Counted from the first letter of the stretch, positions 26,238-36,374 are shown. The stretch: 64,000 nt of DNA from Rhodopseudomonas palustris (GCF_003591005.1 NZ_QYYD01000015.1:79781-143780), one strand, 5' to 3'. Program-made: numbers and translations. The notes: generated by a model not told the origin, from the sequence alone.

Positions 26238-27020
26238 TCAGTTGGCCATTTCGGCAGTATAGGCGTCGAGGATCTCGTCGATCGGACCGGCAACCTTGAT
26301 GCGACCCTGATCCATCCAGATCGCCTGATTGCAGAAACGCCGGCAAGTCTCGATGCTGTGCGACGCCAGCACCAAGATGCTCGCCTTCTCCACGAACGAT
26401 TGAATGCGGGTCTGTGCCTTGTTGAGAAAGGTGGCGTCGCCCGCCATGATCCACTCGTCCATCAGCAGCACTTCGGGTGCGAAGCACGTGGCGACCGCGA
26501 AGGTCAGGCGCGTCATCATGCCCGACGAATAGGTTCGGACCGGAAGGTCGAGATAATCGCCGAGCTGGGTGAACTCGATGATGTCCGGGATACGCTCTTC
26601 GATCTCTTTGGCGGTCAGACCGAGAATCATGCCCCGAAGGCGGATATTGTCGTATCCGCTGACTTCGCTGTCGATACCAAGTGCGATGTCGAACATCGGG
26701 GAGATCCGACCGCGCGTCGTCACAGTGCCCGACACCGGCTCGTAAATCCCGGCGAGGACCCGCAGCAGGGTGGTCTTGCCCGCTCCGTTCGAGCCGATCA
26801 GCGCGACACGGTCGCCCGCCGTCAGCTGAAACGAAATGTCACGCAGCGCCTCGACCATGATCCGCTGGTTGGCATCGGTGGCGAGATGCCCGCCCGAGCC
26901 GCGGAACAGGATGCTCTTTTTCAGCGACCGCGACCCACCATGATAGATCGGAAACGAAACGCTGACGTTGCGAAGCGTCAGTTCGGCATCCACGGCCGGG
27001 CGGATCGGAGCGACTTTCAT
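26238..27020 (-). CDS. wzt: Polysaccharide ABC exporter ATPase (Wzt-like)
   Basis: A 260-residue ATPase of the polysaccharide/teichoic-acid exporter class. Walker A is [10 protein letters not shown], the signature YSSGMMTRL and Walker B VLLMDEW. The start MKVAPIRPA at 27020 lies 5 bp past the permease stop. At this length it lacks the C-terminal carbohydrate-binding domain found in Wzt proteins that recognise a modified chain end, so chain length is presumably controlled otherwise. It forms a two-gene operon with the permease at 27026. Confidence 0.92.
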   Translation of the reverse strand: MKVAPIRPAVDAELTLRNVSVSFPIYHGGSRSLKKSILFRGSGGHLATDANQRIMVEALRDISFQLTAGDRVALIGSNGAGKTTLLRVLAGIYEPVSGTVTTRGRISPMFDIALGIDSEVSGYDNIRLRGMILGLTAKEIEERIPDIIEFTQLGDYLDLPVRTYSSGMMTRLTFAVATCFAPEVLLMDEWIMAGDATFLNKAQTRIQSFVEKASILVLASHSIETCRRFCNQAIWMDQGRIKVAGPIDEILDAYTAEMAN

Positions 27021-27025
27021 GGCGA

Positions 27026-27868
27026 TCAAACCCAATACGCGATGCGGGCGCGGAAGCGGGAAAACACTGCTCCGGCAATGGCCAAGTTGATGATGGTGAT
27101 GAGCAGTACGGCCAGATAGTTCTTCAGCGTCGGCATGTTGCCGAGCAACGGCGCCCGCACGATCTCGATCAGGTGGAAAAACGGGTTGAAGTCCACGATG
27201 AACGTCTTGGATTTCAGCAGTTCCGGCTTCCAGAAGATCGGCGTGATGAAGAAGACGATCTGAATCGCCGAGTTGACCACCTGCGGAATATCGCGAAACC
27301 GCGCCGACACGATGCCGATACACAGGTTGAGGACGCTACCGTTCAGGATCAAGAGCAGCAGACCGGGGATCGCCCAGAGTGCCGTGAAACCAGGCCAGAG
27401 CTTGAAGTACAGCAACACGCCGAAATAGATGACGAAATTATGGAGGAAGATGACGAACTTGCTCCACGTCGAACGGTAGACATAGACGGAGTAGGGCAGG
27501 CGAATCTGCTTGATGTAGGATTCGGCGCCCGTGAATAATGTGCCACCCTCGGTCACGAAGCTGGCAGTCAGCGTCCAGACCAGCAATCCAACGCATAGAT
27601 AGGGCAGGAAATCGTGGATCGGCACGTTGAACAGTTCGCTGTACAGGATGCCCAGCGCGACCACCATGATGGCCATGCTGGCGGTCAGCCAGAACGGCCC
27701 CAGCAGAGACCTGCGATAGCGCTGCAGGATGTCGTTCCAGCCGAGCCGAACCCAGAGCGGCCACAACGCCAGGCCGCTGATCAGATCCTGCACCATCACG
27801 TGAACCGGTGACGGAGGCTGAGCCTCCGCGAGGAGGTCGGCGCGATCGAATTCTAGGTGTGTTTTCAA
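27026..27868 (-). CDS. wzm: Polysaccharide ABC exporter permease (Wzm-like)
   Basis: A 280-residue ABC-2-type permease with six predicted membrane segments and typical sequence [35 protein letters not shown] and a C-terminal [13 protein letters not shown] segment, as in TagG/KpsM/Wzm. It exports a lipid-linked O-antigen or capsule chain across the inner membrane with the ATPase encoded immediately downstream. Confidence 0.93.
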   Translation of the reverse strand: MKTHLEFDRADLLAEAQPPSPVHVMVQDLISGLALWPLWVRLGWNDILQRYRRSLLGPFWLTASMAIMVVALGILYSELFNVPIHDFLPYLCVGLLVWTLTASFVTEGGTLFTGAESYIKQIRLPYSVYVYRSTWSKFVIFLHNFVIYFGVLLYFKLWPGFTALWAIPGLLLLILNGSVLNLCIGIVSARFRDIPQVVNSAIQIVFFITPIFWKPELLKSKTFIVDFNPFFHLIEIVRAPLLGNMPTLKNYLAVLLITIINLAIAGAVFSRFRARIAYWV

Positions 27869-27946
27869 GGGGAAGCACCGGGTCTATGCAAAAGCTGATA
27901 GCGGCGAGCTATCACTTGTGGACAGCAACAGCTGCAGAAGTCCGCC

Positions 27947-27977
27947 TGTCAACGCCACGACCGCCGGTTCCTGTCAA
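27947..27977 (-). promoter_or_regulatory. Tandem TTGACA -35-like boxes upstream of exporter operon
   Basis: On the minus strand TTGACA occurs twice (complements of 27972-27977 and 27947-27952), 80-110 bp upstream of the wzm start. No strong -10 match accompanies them, so this is a weak candidate promoter. Confidence 0.25.
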
Positions 27978-28076
27978 GGGATAACATAAACCGCCCCTGC
28001 GCAACAGATCAGCGAAGCCCTTGCGCCACGGATCGTCCGCCGAAACATCGCTCCGCAGCCCAAAAAATCGACAGTG

Positions 28077-30026
28077 CTATCGCATCCACGGCTTTCGCCG
28101 CCGGGGCGGAAAGGCAAGACCAAAGGGGTTCACCATCGCAATCGTCAGATTGTCACTGTAAAATTGATCGTGCGCCAGCGCGGCAGACCACGTCTGCTGC
28201 ATGTAGTCGACTTCCCGGCGGAACCGCGCCGCTTTGGCCGGAGTGTCTTCAGCGCCGCGGCTGGCAGATTCATAATGATAGAGCTCCGCATGCGGGGTCC
28301 ACACGTTGCGATAGCCCTTCGCCAGAATCTTAAGACAGAGGTCGACGTCGTTGAAGGCGACCGGCAGGTCCTCTTCATTCAAGCCACCGACTTCGTCGAA
28401 CACCGATTTTCGCACCACTAAACAAGCGCCGGTGACCGCCGAGACGTCGGATGCCAGCAGATTGCGGCCGAAATATCCCACGTCGTGGCGACCCAGCCCG
28501 ACATTGAAATGGTTCGCGACGCCTCCCACGCCGAGCACGACGCCGCCATGCTGCAGCCGGCCGTCCGGATACAACAGCTTCGCTCCGACGGCGCCAACTC
28601 CGGGAAGCACGGCGATCGACACCATTTCCGACAGCCAATCGCGATTGATGACATCGATGTCGTTGTTGATCAGGCCGATGATCGAACCCCGTGCCGACTT
28701 CACCGCCATGTTGTTGATGGCGGAGTAGTTGAACGGGCCTTCGAAGCGCAGAATGCGGACCCGGGGATCGCGCCGCAACTCGGCAAGGAGCCGAATGGTG
28801 TCGGGAGAGACGCTTTGATGATCGACGATCAGGAGTTCGAACGTCGGATAGTCTGTTCGATGCAGACTCCCATCGGCGCACATCGCCAACAGGTCGGCCT
28901 GATCCCGGGTCGGAACGCTCAACGACACCAACGGCGCCGGCTGCGGCACCGCGCGGCGCACGCGAATCCATTGCGGCAGTTTCTGATCGGCCGCCACCGT
29001 CGCGACCTCGTTGTTGCGTTGGAGATGCTCGCTGACTGCCTGCAATGCCGCTTCGGAGCATTGCTTGAGGTTGCTTTCGGAGAAGGAAGCAACACCATAT
29101 TTGCGTCGCCAGTGATACAGGACCGCCGGTATATGATGAATCCGATCCGGCTTGGTGGCGTCGGCACAGCGAAGGCTGACATCGTAGTCCTGGCTTCCTT
29201 CGAAGCCTTCGCGGAAGCCGCCGACGCGCTGCAGCAGCGTGCGGCGATAGACTCCCAAATGGCTGACCATGTTGTGCGCGAGAATCAGCGTCGGATTCCA
29301 GGCCGTCTTGAAGTAGGGCGTCATGCGGCGCCCTTCTTGGTCGATCTGATCTTCATCGCTGTAGATCATATCCAGTGACGGATTGTCGTTGAGGCTGACC
29401 GCGACCTCATACAGCGCATGCTCCGGCAACAGATCGTCGTGATCCATCAGCGCGACGAACTCACCCGTCGCCAGCTCCAGCGCCGAATTCGACGCGGCGG
29501 AGATGTGGCCGTTAGTTGCCCGCCGTGTCCATTTGATCCGTGGATCGTTCTCGGAAGCGCGGGCGAGAATCGCAGAGACGTGCGGAGAGGGCGAGGCATC
29601 GTCCGCGACGCAGAGCTCCCAATTTGGATAAAGTTGCGCGCGAACGCTGTCGATCGATCGCTCCAGCAATCCAGCGGGAGTCTCGTAGGCTGGCATGACG
29701 ATGGAGATCAGCGGCTTGTAGCCGAGCCGATTGATATGCGCGCGGATGAGTCGACGGTCTTTGTCGGTCAATGTATCGAATTCGTGCACCCATTGATCAT
29801 AGAGCGTCGCGCTTGGTCGCTTGCGCCGCCCTTTGATCGAACCCAAAATCGGTCGAAGCTGCCGCTTTGCTAATCGGTAACATGGTCCGATAACCGATCT
29901 AATCGCTTGTTTGGCGGGGGCCGGAAGCTTTCTTCCAAGCCGCTTGATGCTCTCTTCGGTCCGTTGGAGCCTCGAGACTGCTTCTCCGGTGACTGGTTCG
30001 GTTGCATCGTGATCGGCGTTAGACAT
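28077..30026 (-). CDS. Double-domain family 2 glycosyltransferase
   Basis: A 649-residue protein with two GT2 domains. The first (about 105-330) has ISIVMPAYETPAGLLE and ALMDHDDLLP; the second (about 365-600) has VSLSVPTRDQADLL and GLINNDIDVINRDWL. It resembles WbbL/RfbC-like enzymes that add two different residues of an O-antigen backbone. It has its own transcriptional unit, separated from the exporter by 208 bp. The long AT-rich gap 30027-30609 lies upstream of it. Confidence 0.9.
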   Translation of the reverse strand: MSNADHDATEPVTGEAVSRLQRTEESIKRLGRKLPAPAKQAIRSVIGPCYRLAKRQLRPILGSIKGRRKRPSATLYDQWVHEFDTLTDKDRRLIRAHINRLGYKPLISIVMPAYETPAGLLERSIDSVRAQLYPNWELCVADDASPSPHVSAILARASENDPRIKWTRRATNGHISAASNSALELATGEFVALMDHDDLLPEHALYEVAVSLNDNPSLDMIYSDEDQIDQEGRRMTPYFKTAWNPTLILAHNMVSHLGVYRRTLLQRVGGFREGFEGSQDYDVSLRCADATKPDRIHHIPAVLYHWRRKYGVASFSESNLKQCSEAALQAVSEHLQRNNEVATVAADQKLPQWIRVRRAVPQPAPLVSLSVPTRDQADLLAMCADGSLHRTDYPTFELLIVDHQSVSPDTIRLLAELRRDPRVRILRFEGPFNYSAINNMAVKSARGSIIGLINNDIDVINRDWLSEMVSIAVLPGVGAVGAKLLYPDGRLQHGGVVLGVGGVANHFNVGLGRHDVGYFGRNLLASDVSAVTGACLVVRKSVFDEVGGLNEEDLPVAFNDVDLCLKILAKGYRNVWTPHAELYHYESASRGAEDTPAKAARFRREVDYMQQTWSAALAHDQFYSDNLTIAMVNPFGLAFPPRRRKPWMR

Positions 30027-30609
30027 ATCTATCTCCGACGCGCGAGCGGTGCTGGTATTCGGCTCGCGAGCCTTGAAGCTGCTGGGTGTTTTCTGGGCTG
30101 CTCACAGCAGACGAGTTTGGTGATCAAACTTCCGAACCGAAATATCACCCGTCAGCGGCGCCCTTATGGTGACCAGTCAGACGGTCAAATAGTGGATGTC
30201 TCAAAAAGCACTGTTCCAATTCGATTTCGTCAACAGATCGCGCAATGGCTTCTAAGCTTTTTCGCTCCTACCAGACAATCTTTTACAGTGGTCGAATTGC
30301 TTCTGAGCGGATGGTTCTTGGTCGCGGTCTAGTGTGCGGATCCTCATCGGTCAATGGCGGACGTGGTTGATCCAAATCTGGCACATCTGTCGGTTGTCCC
30401 GGTGCCCTGCATCAGCGTAGGGTTTGACGGCCTTAGTCCTGCCATGCTTATTGCAATGAGAGACTGGCAATCGCTGCCGACTGTTGGATTTAAAACCGAA
30501 GTACGCGTCGATCGAGCCAGACTTCAAGTTATTGTCTAAACCAACTTTATTAACGGCTCGCGTGACAGATCATTTGCGCTGACCGTAGAAGCAAAACGAG
30601 CAGTCTACG
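30027..30609. other. AT-rich intergenic region between divergent polysaccharide genes
   Basis: 583 bp with no supported gene, visibly AT-richer than the flanks. It separates the minus-strand glycosyltransferase from the plus-strand HAD-UbiA gene and so must hold both promoters. A 61-codon frame at 30354-30539 has no homology I recognise. Its composition suggests a junction of acquired blocks. Confidence 0.5.
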
Positions 30610-32049
30610 ATGGATTCATGCTGCCCGACTCGGCTTCTTCCCTTAGTGGTGGATCTCGACGATACTTTGTTAAAGGTCGATACTCTTTACGAACAGTTTG
30701 CATCTGGACTGCTCACCCGGCCATGGGCAGCGATCGGCGCTCTCTTGGCGTTGTCCGGCGGCAAGGCGGCGTTCAAGCGCCGACTGTCCGGCCTGGCCAA
30801 TGTCGATGTCGAGCATCTGCCGGTTCGTGAGGAGCTCTTCGGTTACCTCGTTGAACAGGCCGCGATGGGACGGGAACTGCACCTCGTGTCTGCGGCGGAT
30901 CAGACCATCGTGTCGCGCGTCGCCGAACGGTTCCAGATTTTCAATTCGGCGACTGGAACAGAGCCGGGTCTGAACTTGAAGGGCATCAACAAAGCTGCGC
31001 ATCTGGCGGCGCGTTTTCCGGAAGGATTTGTCTACGCTGGCGACAGCGCCGCAGATCTGCCGGTGTGGAAAGCCGCTCGCGCCGCAATCCTGGTCGCGCC
31101 GGCGATGTCGGTCCGGGCCGCAGTCGTGGATGCCGGTATTCCAGTGGAGTGCAGCTTTGATGACAGGCCGGCGCCGCGGACGGCCTGGCTCAGGGCGCTG
31201 CGTCCGCATCAATGGGCCAAGAACCTGATCGTCTTGGTTCCCTTGGCGCTCGGCTGGCGCGACGTCACGCTGACCTCATTGTTGACGACGCTGATCGTGA
31301 TGGGGCTGCTCTGCGTCGTTGCGTCGCTGACCTATGTGGTCAACGATTTGGCGGACTTGACGGCGGACCGCCGACACTGGTCGAAACGGCGGCGACCGTT
31401 TGCGTCCGGCGCAATCCCGGTTCGCGACGGACTGCTGGCCGTTGGCGTTCTGCTGCCGATCGCATGCGCAGCAATTCTTCTGGTCGCCCCGCTCGCCGGC
31501 GTTTGCGTGTTGTTCTACGTTGCGGTGACGCTCGGATACTCGTTTGGATGGAAACGAATTCCGCTGTTCGACACCTTCATCATTGCGTTGTTGTTCACGA
31601 CGCGAATTTTGATCGGAATTGCGGCCGCCCAATTGGCGCCATCGGCCTGGCTGCTGACATTCTCGATGTTCTTCTTCTTCTCGCTGGCGATGGCCAAACG
31701 CCATACTGAGATACTACGGGCCGCAGAGCATGACATGAAGAAGCTGGAAGGCCGGGGCTACCAGGCCGGCGACGAGAGTCTGACGCTGGCTTTCGGCACG
31801 GCTGCCGGGATGGCGTCGATCGTCATCGTCGTCATCTACCTGGTCGAAGAGGTGTTCGCCAGGCAGGTCTACAATACCCCGGCATGGCTGTGGGTGGCGC
31901 CAATTGCGATCTTCCTGTTCATCTGCCGGATCTGGGGGCTGTCCCATCGCGGGCGGATGACGGACGACCCGGTGGCATTCGCGCTGCGCGACCGCGTCTG
32001 CCTTGGGCTCGGCGTCTGCGTCGCCGTTGCTATTGTGTTGGCCCTGTGA
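30610..32049 (+). CDS. HAD phosphatase-UbiA prenyltransferase fusion (DPPR-synthase-like)
   Basis: A 479-residue protein. Residues about 10-185 form a HAD hydrolase: motif I DLDDT (Asp15, Asp17), motif II region LHLVSAAD, motif IV YAGDSAADLPVW. Residues about 195-479 form a polytopic UbiA domain with RPHQWAKN and the Asp-rich NDLADLTADRRHWSKRRRP. This type matches decaprenyl-phosphate 5-phosphoribosyltransferase (the Rv3806c type), which moves phosphoribose from PRPP to polyprenyl phosphate; the HAD part could remove the 5-phosphate. It is the first gene of a tight operon (4-bp overlap with the next gene) containing DprE1- and DprE2-like enzymes. Confidence 0.88.
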   Translation: MDSCCPTRLLPLVVDLDDTLLKVDTLYEQFASGLLTRPWAAIGALLALSGGKAAFKRRLSGLANVDVEHLPVREELFGYLVEQAAMGRELHLVSAADQTIVSRVAERFQIFNSATGTEPGLNLKGINKAAHLAARFPEGFVYAGDSAADLPVWKAARAAILVAPAMSVRAAVVDAGIPVECSFDDRPAPRTAWLRALRPHQWAKNLIVLVPLALGWRDVTLTSLLTTLIVMGLLCVVASLTYVVNDLADLTADRRHWSKRRRPFASGAIPVRDGLLAVGVLLPIACAAILLVAPLAGVCVLFYVAVTLGYSFGWKRIPLFDTFIIALLFTTRILIGIAAAQLAPSAWLLTFSMFFFFSLAMAKRHTEILRAAEHDMKKLEGRGYQAGDESLTLAFGTAAGMASIVIVVIYLVEEVFARQVYNTPAWLWVAPIAIFLFICRIWGLSHRGRMTDDPVAFALRDRVCLGLGVCVAVAIVLAL

Positions 32050-33374
32050 CGGGATTTGCGCCACGGTCCGACCTGCTGTCGTGGGGGCGTACGCCTCGTT
32101 TGGCGATGCGGGTCGCGCATCCGGCCTTTCGGGACGAACTCGGCGATCTGATCCGGACAGGCGTCTCCAATGGTCACGGCCTGTTGGCGGTGGGGAAGCT
32201 GCGGTCGTATGGCGACAGCTGCCTGAACGGCGATGGCTCTGTGATCGAAATGCCCGGTCTCGATCACCTGATCCGGTTTGACCGCCAGCACGGCGTGATC
32301 GAGGCCGAGGCGGGCGTGTCGCTCGATGAGATCCTCCAGGTGGCGATTCCTGCCGGGTTTTTTCTCCCGGTCACTCCGGGAACGAAGTTCGTCACTTTGG
32401 GGGGCGCGGTCGCCAACGACGTTCACGGCAAGAACCACCATCGCGCCGGCACATTCGGCCGATGGGTGAGGCAACTCGCACTGATGCGGAGCGATGGCTC
32501 GGAGAACGTCGTCGACCGCGATGACGCCAGTGGGCTATTTGCTGCGACCATCGGCGGCCTTGGTCTGACCGGCGTGATCACCCGCGTGACGCTCGACCTG
32601 ATGCCGATCACGAGTTCGCGGATTGATCTGCAAACCATACCGTTCGGTAAGTTGTCGGAGTTCTTCGCGCTGGCGGCGGAAAGCGAAACCTCGCATGACT
32701 ACACGGTCGCTTGGATCGACTGCCTGGCCCAAGGGGACAAGCTGGGACGCGGTATCTTTACGCGCGCTCGGCACAGCAGGGATGGCGGACTCAGCGTCAG
32801 CACGAAGACCGGTCCGTCGGTCCCGATCGAAGCACCGGGGTTTCTGCTGAACCGCCTGTCGCTGTCGGCTTTCAACGAGGCTTACTACCGGATCGCCGGG
32901 CGGCCCCGCGAGGCCAACGCCGGCTACGATCCGTTCTTCTATCCGCTGGATGCCATCGGCGGCTGGAACCGGCTCTACGGCCGGCGGGGCTTCTACCAAT
33001 ATCAGAGCGTCGTTCCGCCCAGCGTTGCCGAAGCGGCGACCACGGCAATGCTTCAAACGATCGCGGCGGCGGGCCAAGGCTCGTTTCTGGCCGTGCTCAA
33101 GACATTCGGCGATGTGCCGTCGCCCGGCCTGTTGTCGTTCCCGATGCAGGGGACCACCCTGGCATTGGACTTCGCGAACCGGGGCGCGCCGACCCTGTCA
33201 CTTCTTGACAAGCTCGACGCGATCGTCAGAGAAGCCGGGGGGCGTCTTTACCCCGCCAAGGATGGCCGGCTACCGCCCGCCATGTTCAAGGCCGGCTACC
33301 CGGCGCTCGATCACTTCACACCTCATATGGATCCAGGAATGTCATCGACATTCTGGCGTCGGATGCAGCTATGA
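32046..33374 (+). CDS. FAD-linked oxidase, DprE1-like
   Basis: A 442-residue flavoprotein starting at GTG 32046, overlapping the upstream stop (GTGA). The PCMH-type FAD-binding domain shows GKLRSYGDSCLNGDG, TPGTKFVTLGGAVANDVHGKNHH and GLGLTGVITRVTL; the C-terminal half is of the ALO/DprE1 kind (about 200-442). In mycobacteria DprE1 oxidises C2 of decaprenyl-phosphoryl-ribose as the first half of its epimerisation to arabinose. The operon order UbiA-DprE1-DprE2 supports this role here. The short N-terminal LLSWGRTPRL is typical of DprE1 homologues. Confidence 0.88.
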   Translation: MTGFAPRSDLLSWGRTPRLAMRVAHPAFRDELGDLIRTGVSNGHGLLAVGKLRSYGDSCLNGDGSVIEMPGLDHLIRFDRQHGVIEAEAGVSLDEILQVAIPAGFFLPVTPGTKFVTLGGAVANDVHGKNHHRAGTFGRWVRQLALMRSDGSENVVDRDDASGLFAATIGGLGLTGVITRVTLDLMPITSSRIDLQTIPFGKLSEFFALAAESETSHDYTVAWIDCLAQGDKLGRGIFTRARHSRDGGLSVSTKTGPSVPIEAPGFLLNRLSLSAFNEAYYRIAGRPREANAGYDPFFYPLDAIGGWNRLYGRRGFYQYQSVVPPSVAEAATTAMLQTIAAAGQGSFLAVLKTFGDVPSPGLLSFPMQGTTLALDFANRGAPTLSLLDKLDAIVREAGGRLYPAKDGRLPPAMFKAGYPALDHFTPHMDPGMSSTFWRRMQL

Positions 33375-34123
33375 CAACACAGACACCGCTACGTGTGCTG
33401 ATGCTGGGAGCGGCCTCCGGCATCGCCCAGGCGACGGCGAGACTCTACGCCGCCGAGGGGGCCGTCATCGGGTTGGCAGGGCGCAATTCCGAACGTCTCG
33501 GCAGCATCGCCGCCGATCTGGCCGCGCGTGGCGCCGGGCAAACCGAAATCTTCGAGCTTGATCTCGTGTCTGCAGAGCCCTCGTCAGCGCTTGCCGGCAT
33601 GGTCGCAAAGCTCGGCGGCATCGATCATGTCATCCTCGCCTACGGCGTGCTGGGCGATCAAGCTCTCGCAGAGCGAGACCTCGCTGCGGCCGAAGCGATC
33701 CTCGACGTCAATTTCCGCTCGGCCGCCGGCTGGTCGCTCGCGGCCGCGAATGTCTTGGAACAGCAGGGCCGCGGCTCGCTGGTGGTGCTCGGCTCGGTAG
33801 CGGGCGATCGCGGCCGGCGATCGAACTACGTCTATGGGGCAGCCAAGGCCGGCCTTGCCGTGCTGATCGAGGGCATCGACCACCGCTTCCGCGGCCGTGG
33901 GCCGCGTGCGGTGATCGTCAAGCCGGGGCCGACCGATACGGCCATGACCACCGGCATGGCAAAGGGCGGCCCGCTGTGGGCGACGCCGGAGGCCGTCGCG
34001 GCTGTCGTCCGCAAGGCCGCAGATAAAGGCGGGCCGGTGGTCTACGCGCCGGCGCGGTGGTGGCTGATCATGACGATCATCCGCGCGATCCCCGCGGCGA
34101 TCTTCAACAAGATGAACTTCTAG
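33371..34123 (+). CDS. Short-chain dehydrogenase, DprE2-like
   Basis: A 250-residue SDR with the cofactor motif LGAASGIAQATARL (about 13-26), NxxG-type segment and catalytic YGAAKAGL (Tyr and Lys four apart). It overlaps the DprE1-like gene by 4 bp (ATGA). In mycobacteria DprE2 reduces the 2-keto intermediate to decaprenyl-phosphoryl-arabinose with NADH. The C-terminus is hydrophobic (MTIIRAIPAAIFNKMNF), a trait shared with DprE2. Confidence 0.88.
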   Translation: MTTQTPLRVLMLGAASGIAQATARLYAAEGAVIGLAGRNSERLGSIAADLAARGAGQTEIFELDLVSAEPSSALAGMVAKLGGIDHVILAYGVLGDQALAERDLAAAEAILDVNFRSAAGWSLAAANVLEQQGRGSLVVLGSVAGDRGRRSNYVYGAAKAGLAVLIEGIDHRFRGRGPRAVIVKPGPTDTAMTTGMAKGGPLWATPEAVAAVVRKAADKGGPVVYAPARWWLIMTIIRAIPAAIFNKMNF

Positions 34124-34131
34124 AGCCGGAT

Positions 34132-35061
34132 ATGCGCAAGGTCGTCATCACCGGCGCGGCCGGGCTGGTCGGGCAAAATCTGGTGGCGCGGCTGAAGGCG
34201 CGCCCGGACGTCGAACTGGTCGGCATCGACAAGCACGCCGCCAACGTCGCGCTGTTCCGCCAGGTTCATCCCGGGGTGGAGATCATCGAGGCGGATCTCG
34301 CCGAGCCGGGCGCGTGGTCGGACAGCTTCGGCGGCGCAGACACTGTGGTGATCAACCAGGCGCAGATCGGCGGGCTGTTCGCGGCCGAATTCGAGGCCAA
34401 CAATGTCACGGCGACGCGGCACATTCTCTCTGCCATCGAACGCCACACGGTGCCGTATTTTGTCGGCATTTCGTCCTCGGTGGTCAATTCCACCGCCGAC
34501 GACTTCTACACCCGCTCGAAGACCGCGCAGGAAAAGCTGTTCGACGCCAGCGCCGTGCCGCACGTGACACTGCGGCCGACCCTGATGTTCGGGTGGTTCG
34601 ATCGCAAGCATCTCGGCTGGTTGCGGCGCTTCATGGACCGCGCGCCGGTGTTTCCGATCCCGGGCGATGGCCGGTTCGACCGCCAGCCGCTATATGTCGG
34701 CGACTTCGTCTCGATCATCGTCGCGGCGATCGAGAACCGTAAAACCGGCACCTTCGACATTTCCGGACTCGAGAAGATTTCCTACGGCGACCTGATCGCG
34801 TTGATCCACGACATCGTCAAACCGCGCGCCCGGATCGTTCATATTCCCTACCGTCTGTTCTGGGCTCTGCTGTGGGTCTACGCGCGGCTCGACAAGAACC
34901 CGCCATTCACCACCCGGCAGCTCGAGGCACTGGTCATTCCCGAAACTTTCCCGGTGATCGACTGGCCGGGGGAGTTCGGCGTCCAGCCGACAGCGCTGCG
35001 CAAAGCGCTGGCTGAAACCTATCTCGATCCCGATCTCTCCAAAATCACCCTGTCGTTCTAG
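34132..35061 (+). CDS. NAD-dependent epimerase/dehydratase
   Basis: A 309-residue extended SDR with the Rossmann motif VVITGAAGLVGQNLVARL at the N-terminus, ISSSVVNSTAD around the catalytic Ser, and YTRSKTAQEKL (Tyr/Lys pair). Such enzymes epimerise or reduce nucleotide- or lipid-linked sugars. ATG 34132 is chosen because the upstream extension in frame overlaps the SDR gene out of frame. The gap to the previous gene is 8 bp, so it belongs to the same operon. The substrate is unknown. Confidence 0.85.
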   Translation: MRKVVITGAAGLVGQNLVARLKARPDVELVGIDKHAANVALFRQVHPGVEIIEADLAEPGAWSDSFGGADTVVINQAQIGGLFAAEFEANNVTATRHILSAIERHTVPYFVGISSSVVNSTADDFYTRSKTAQEKLFDASAVPHVTLRPTLMFGWFDRKHLGWLRRFMDRAPVFPIPGDGRFDRQPLYVGDFVSIIVAAIENRKTGTFDISGLEKISYGDLIALIHDIVKPRARIVHIPYRLFWALLWVYARLDKNPPFTTRQLEALVIPETFPVIDWPGEFGVQPTALRKALAETYLDPDLSKITLSF

Positions 35062-35072
35062 GAGGCGCCGTC

Positions 35073-36374
35073 ATGAGCCGGGTCGTCGTGCTGGGAGCCG
35101 GACCGATGGGACTTGCGGCCGCGCAGCGCGCGGTGCGGCTCGGGCATGAAGTCGATCTCATCGAAGCCGACGACAAGGTCGGCGGCATGGCGGCACATTT
35201 CGATTTCTCAGGCGTCTCGATCGAACGCTTCTATCACTTCATCTGCAAATCCGACGCGCCGACCTTCGAGCTGATGGCCGAACTCGGCATCGCCGACAAG
35301 ATGCGCTGGGCCGATACGTCGATGGCGTACTACACCCATGGCCAGGTGCACCGCTGGGGCGACCCGATCTCGCTGCTGCGCTATCCCCATCTCAGCCTGA
35401 TCGAGAAGTTCCGGACCGGCTTGCAGATGTTCCTCACCACCAAGGCCGGCAATTTCGATCGGATCGAACATCTGACCTCGCGGCAATGGATCGAGCGCGG
35501 ATCCGGCAAATCGGTCTACGACAAGCTGTGGAAACGGCTGCAGGAGCTGAAGTTCTACGAGTTCGCCGATCACGTCTCGGCGTCCTGGATCGCGACCCGG
35601 ATCAAGCGGATCGGCAATTCCCGCAAATCCATCTTTCAGGAGCAGCTCGGCTACATCGAAGGCGGCTCGGAGACGCTGGTCGAAGCCATCGCCGACGACA
35701 TCCGCCGTGCCGGCGGCCGAGTTCACCTCGGCGTTCCGGCCGAACGCGTGGTCGTCGAAGGCGGAAGCGTCCGCGCCGTGCGAGCCGGCGGCCAGGAATT
35801 CGCGGCCGACGCGGTGATCTCCACCGTGCCGATCCCGCTGGTCAATCAGCTGGTGCCGGACCTGCCGCAAGCATTGCGGGACAAATACGCCGCGATCCAC
35901 AACATCGGTGTGGTGTGTCTGCTGTTCAAGCTGCGCAAGTCGGTCACGCCGCATTTCTGGCTCAACATCGTGGCCGACGATATCGAGATCCCCGGTCTGA
36001 TCGAGTTTTCCAATCTGCGGCCGGTCGGAGAGACGATCGTCTATGTGCCTTATTACATGCCGGTGACTCGGCCGAAATGGGCCTGGACGGATCAGCAGTT
36101 CATCGACGAAGCGTTCGGCTACATCAAGCGTATCAACCCGAGCGTCACCGACGCCGACCGGATCGACGCGCGAGTCGGGCGGCTGCGCTACGCTCAGCCG
36201 ATCTGCGAGCCGAATTTCGCCGACAAGCTGCCCCCGATCCAGACGCCGATCGTCGGGCTGCAGATCGCCGACACCTGCTATTATTACCCCGAGGATCGCG
36301 GCGTCGCCGAAAGCATTCGGCTCGGACGGCGGATGGCCGAGGCGGTCGTGGCCATGTCAACACAAGATGGATAG
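35073..36374 (+). CDS. FAD-dependent oxidoreductase (amine-oxidase / mutase-like)
   Basis: A 433-residue flavoprotein with the dinucleotide motif VVVLGAGPMGLAAAQRA and the GGMAAHFDF loop. A C-terminal FAD-contacting segment GLQIADTCYYYPEDRGVAESI follows the amine-oxidase/UDP-galactopyranose-mutase pattern. Family members in O-antigen clusters are often annotated only as NAD(P)/FAD-dependent oxidoreductases. It is separated from the epimerase gene by 11 bp and lies inside the arabinose-like operon. Whether it is a sugar ring mutase or a lipid-linked-sugar oxidase cannot be told. Confidence 0.82.
   Translation: MSRVVVLGAGPMGLAAAQRAVRLGHEVDLIEADDKVGGMAAHFDFSGVSIERFYHFICKSDAPTFELMAELGIADKMRWADTSMAYYTHGQVHRWGDPISLLRYPHLSLIEKFRTGLQMFLTTKAGNFDRIEHLTSRQWIERGSGKSVYDKLWKRLQELKFYEFADHVSASWIATRIKRIGNSRKSIFQEQLGYIEGGSETLVEAIADDIRRAGGRVHLGVPAERVVVEGGSVRAVRAGGQEFAADAVISTVPIPLVNQLVPDLPQALRDKYAAIHNIGVVCLLFKLRKSVTPHFWLNIVADDIEIPGLIEFSNLRPVGETIVYVPYYMPVTRPKWAWTDQQFIDEAFGYIKRINPSVTDADRIDARVGRLRYAQPICEPNFADKLPPIQTPIVGLQIADTCYYYPEDRGVAESIRLGRRMAEAVVAMSTQDG

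Noticed and set aside
30354..30539. A 61-codon frame in the AT-rich gap
   Set aside because: No ribosome-binding site, no homology and atypical codon use.
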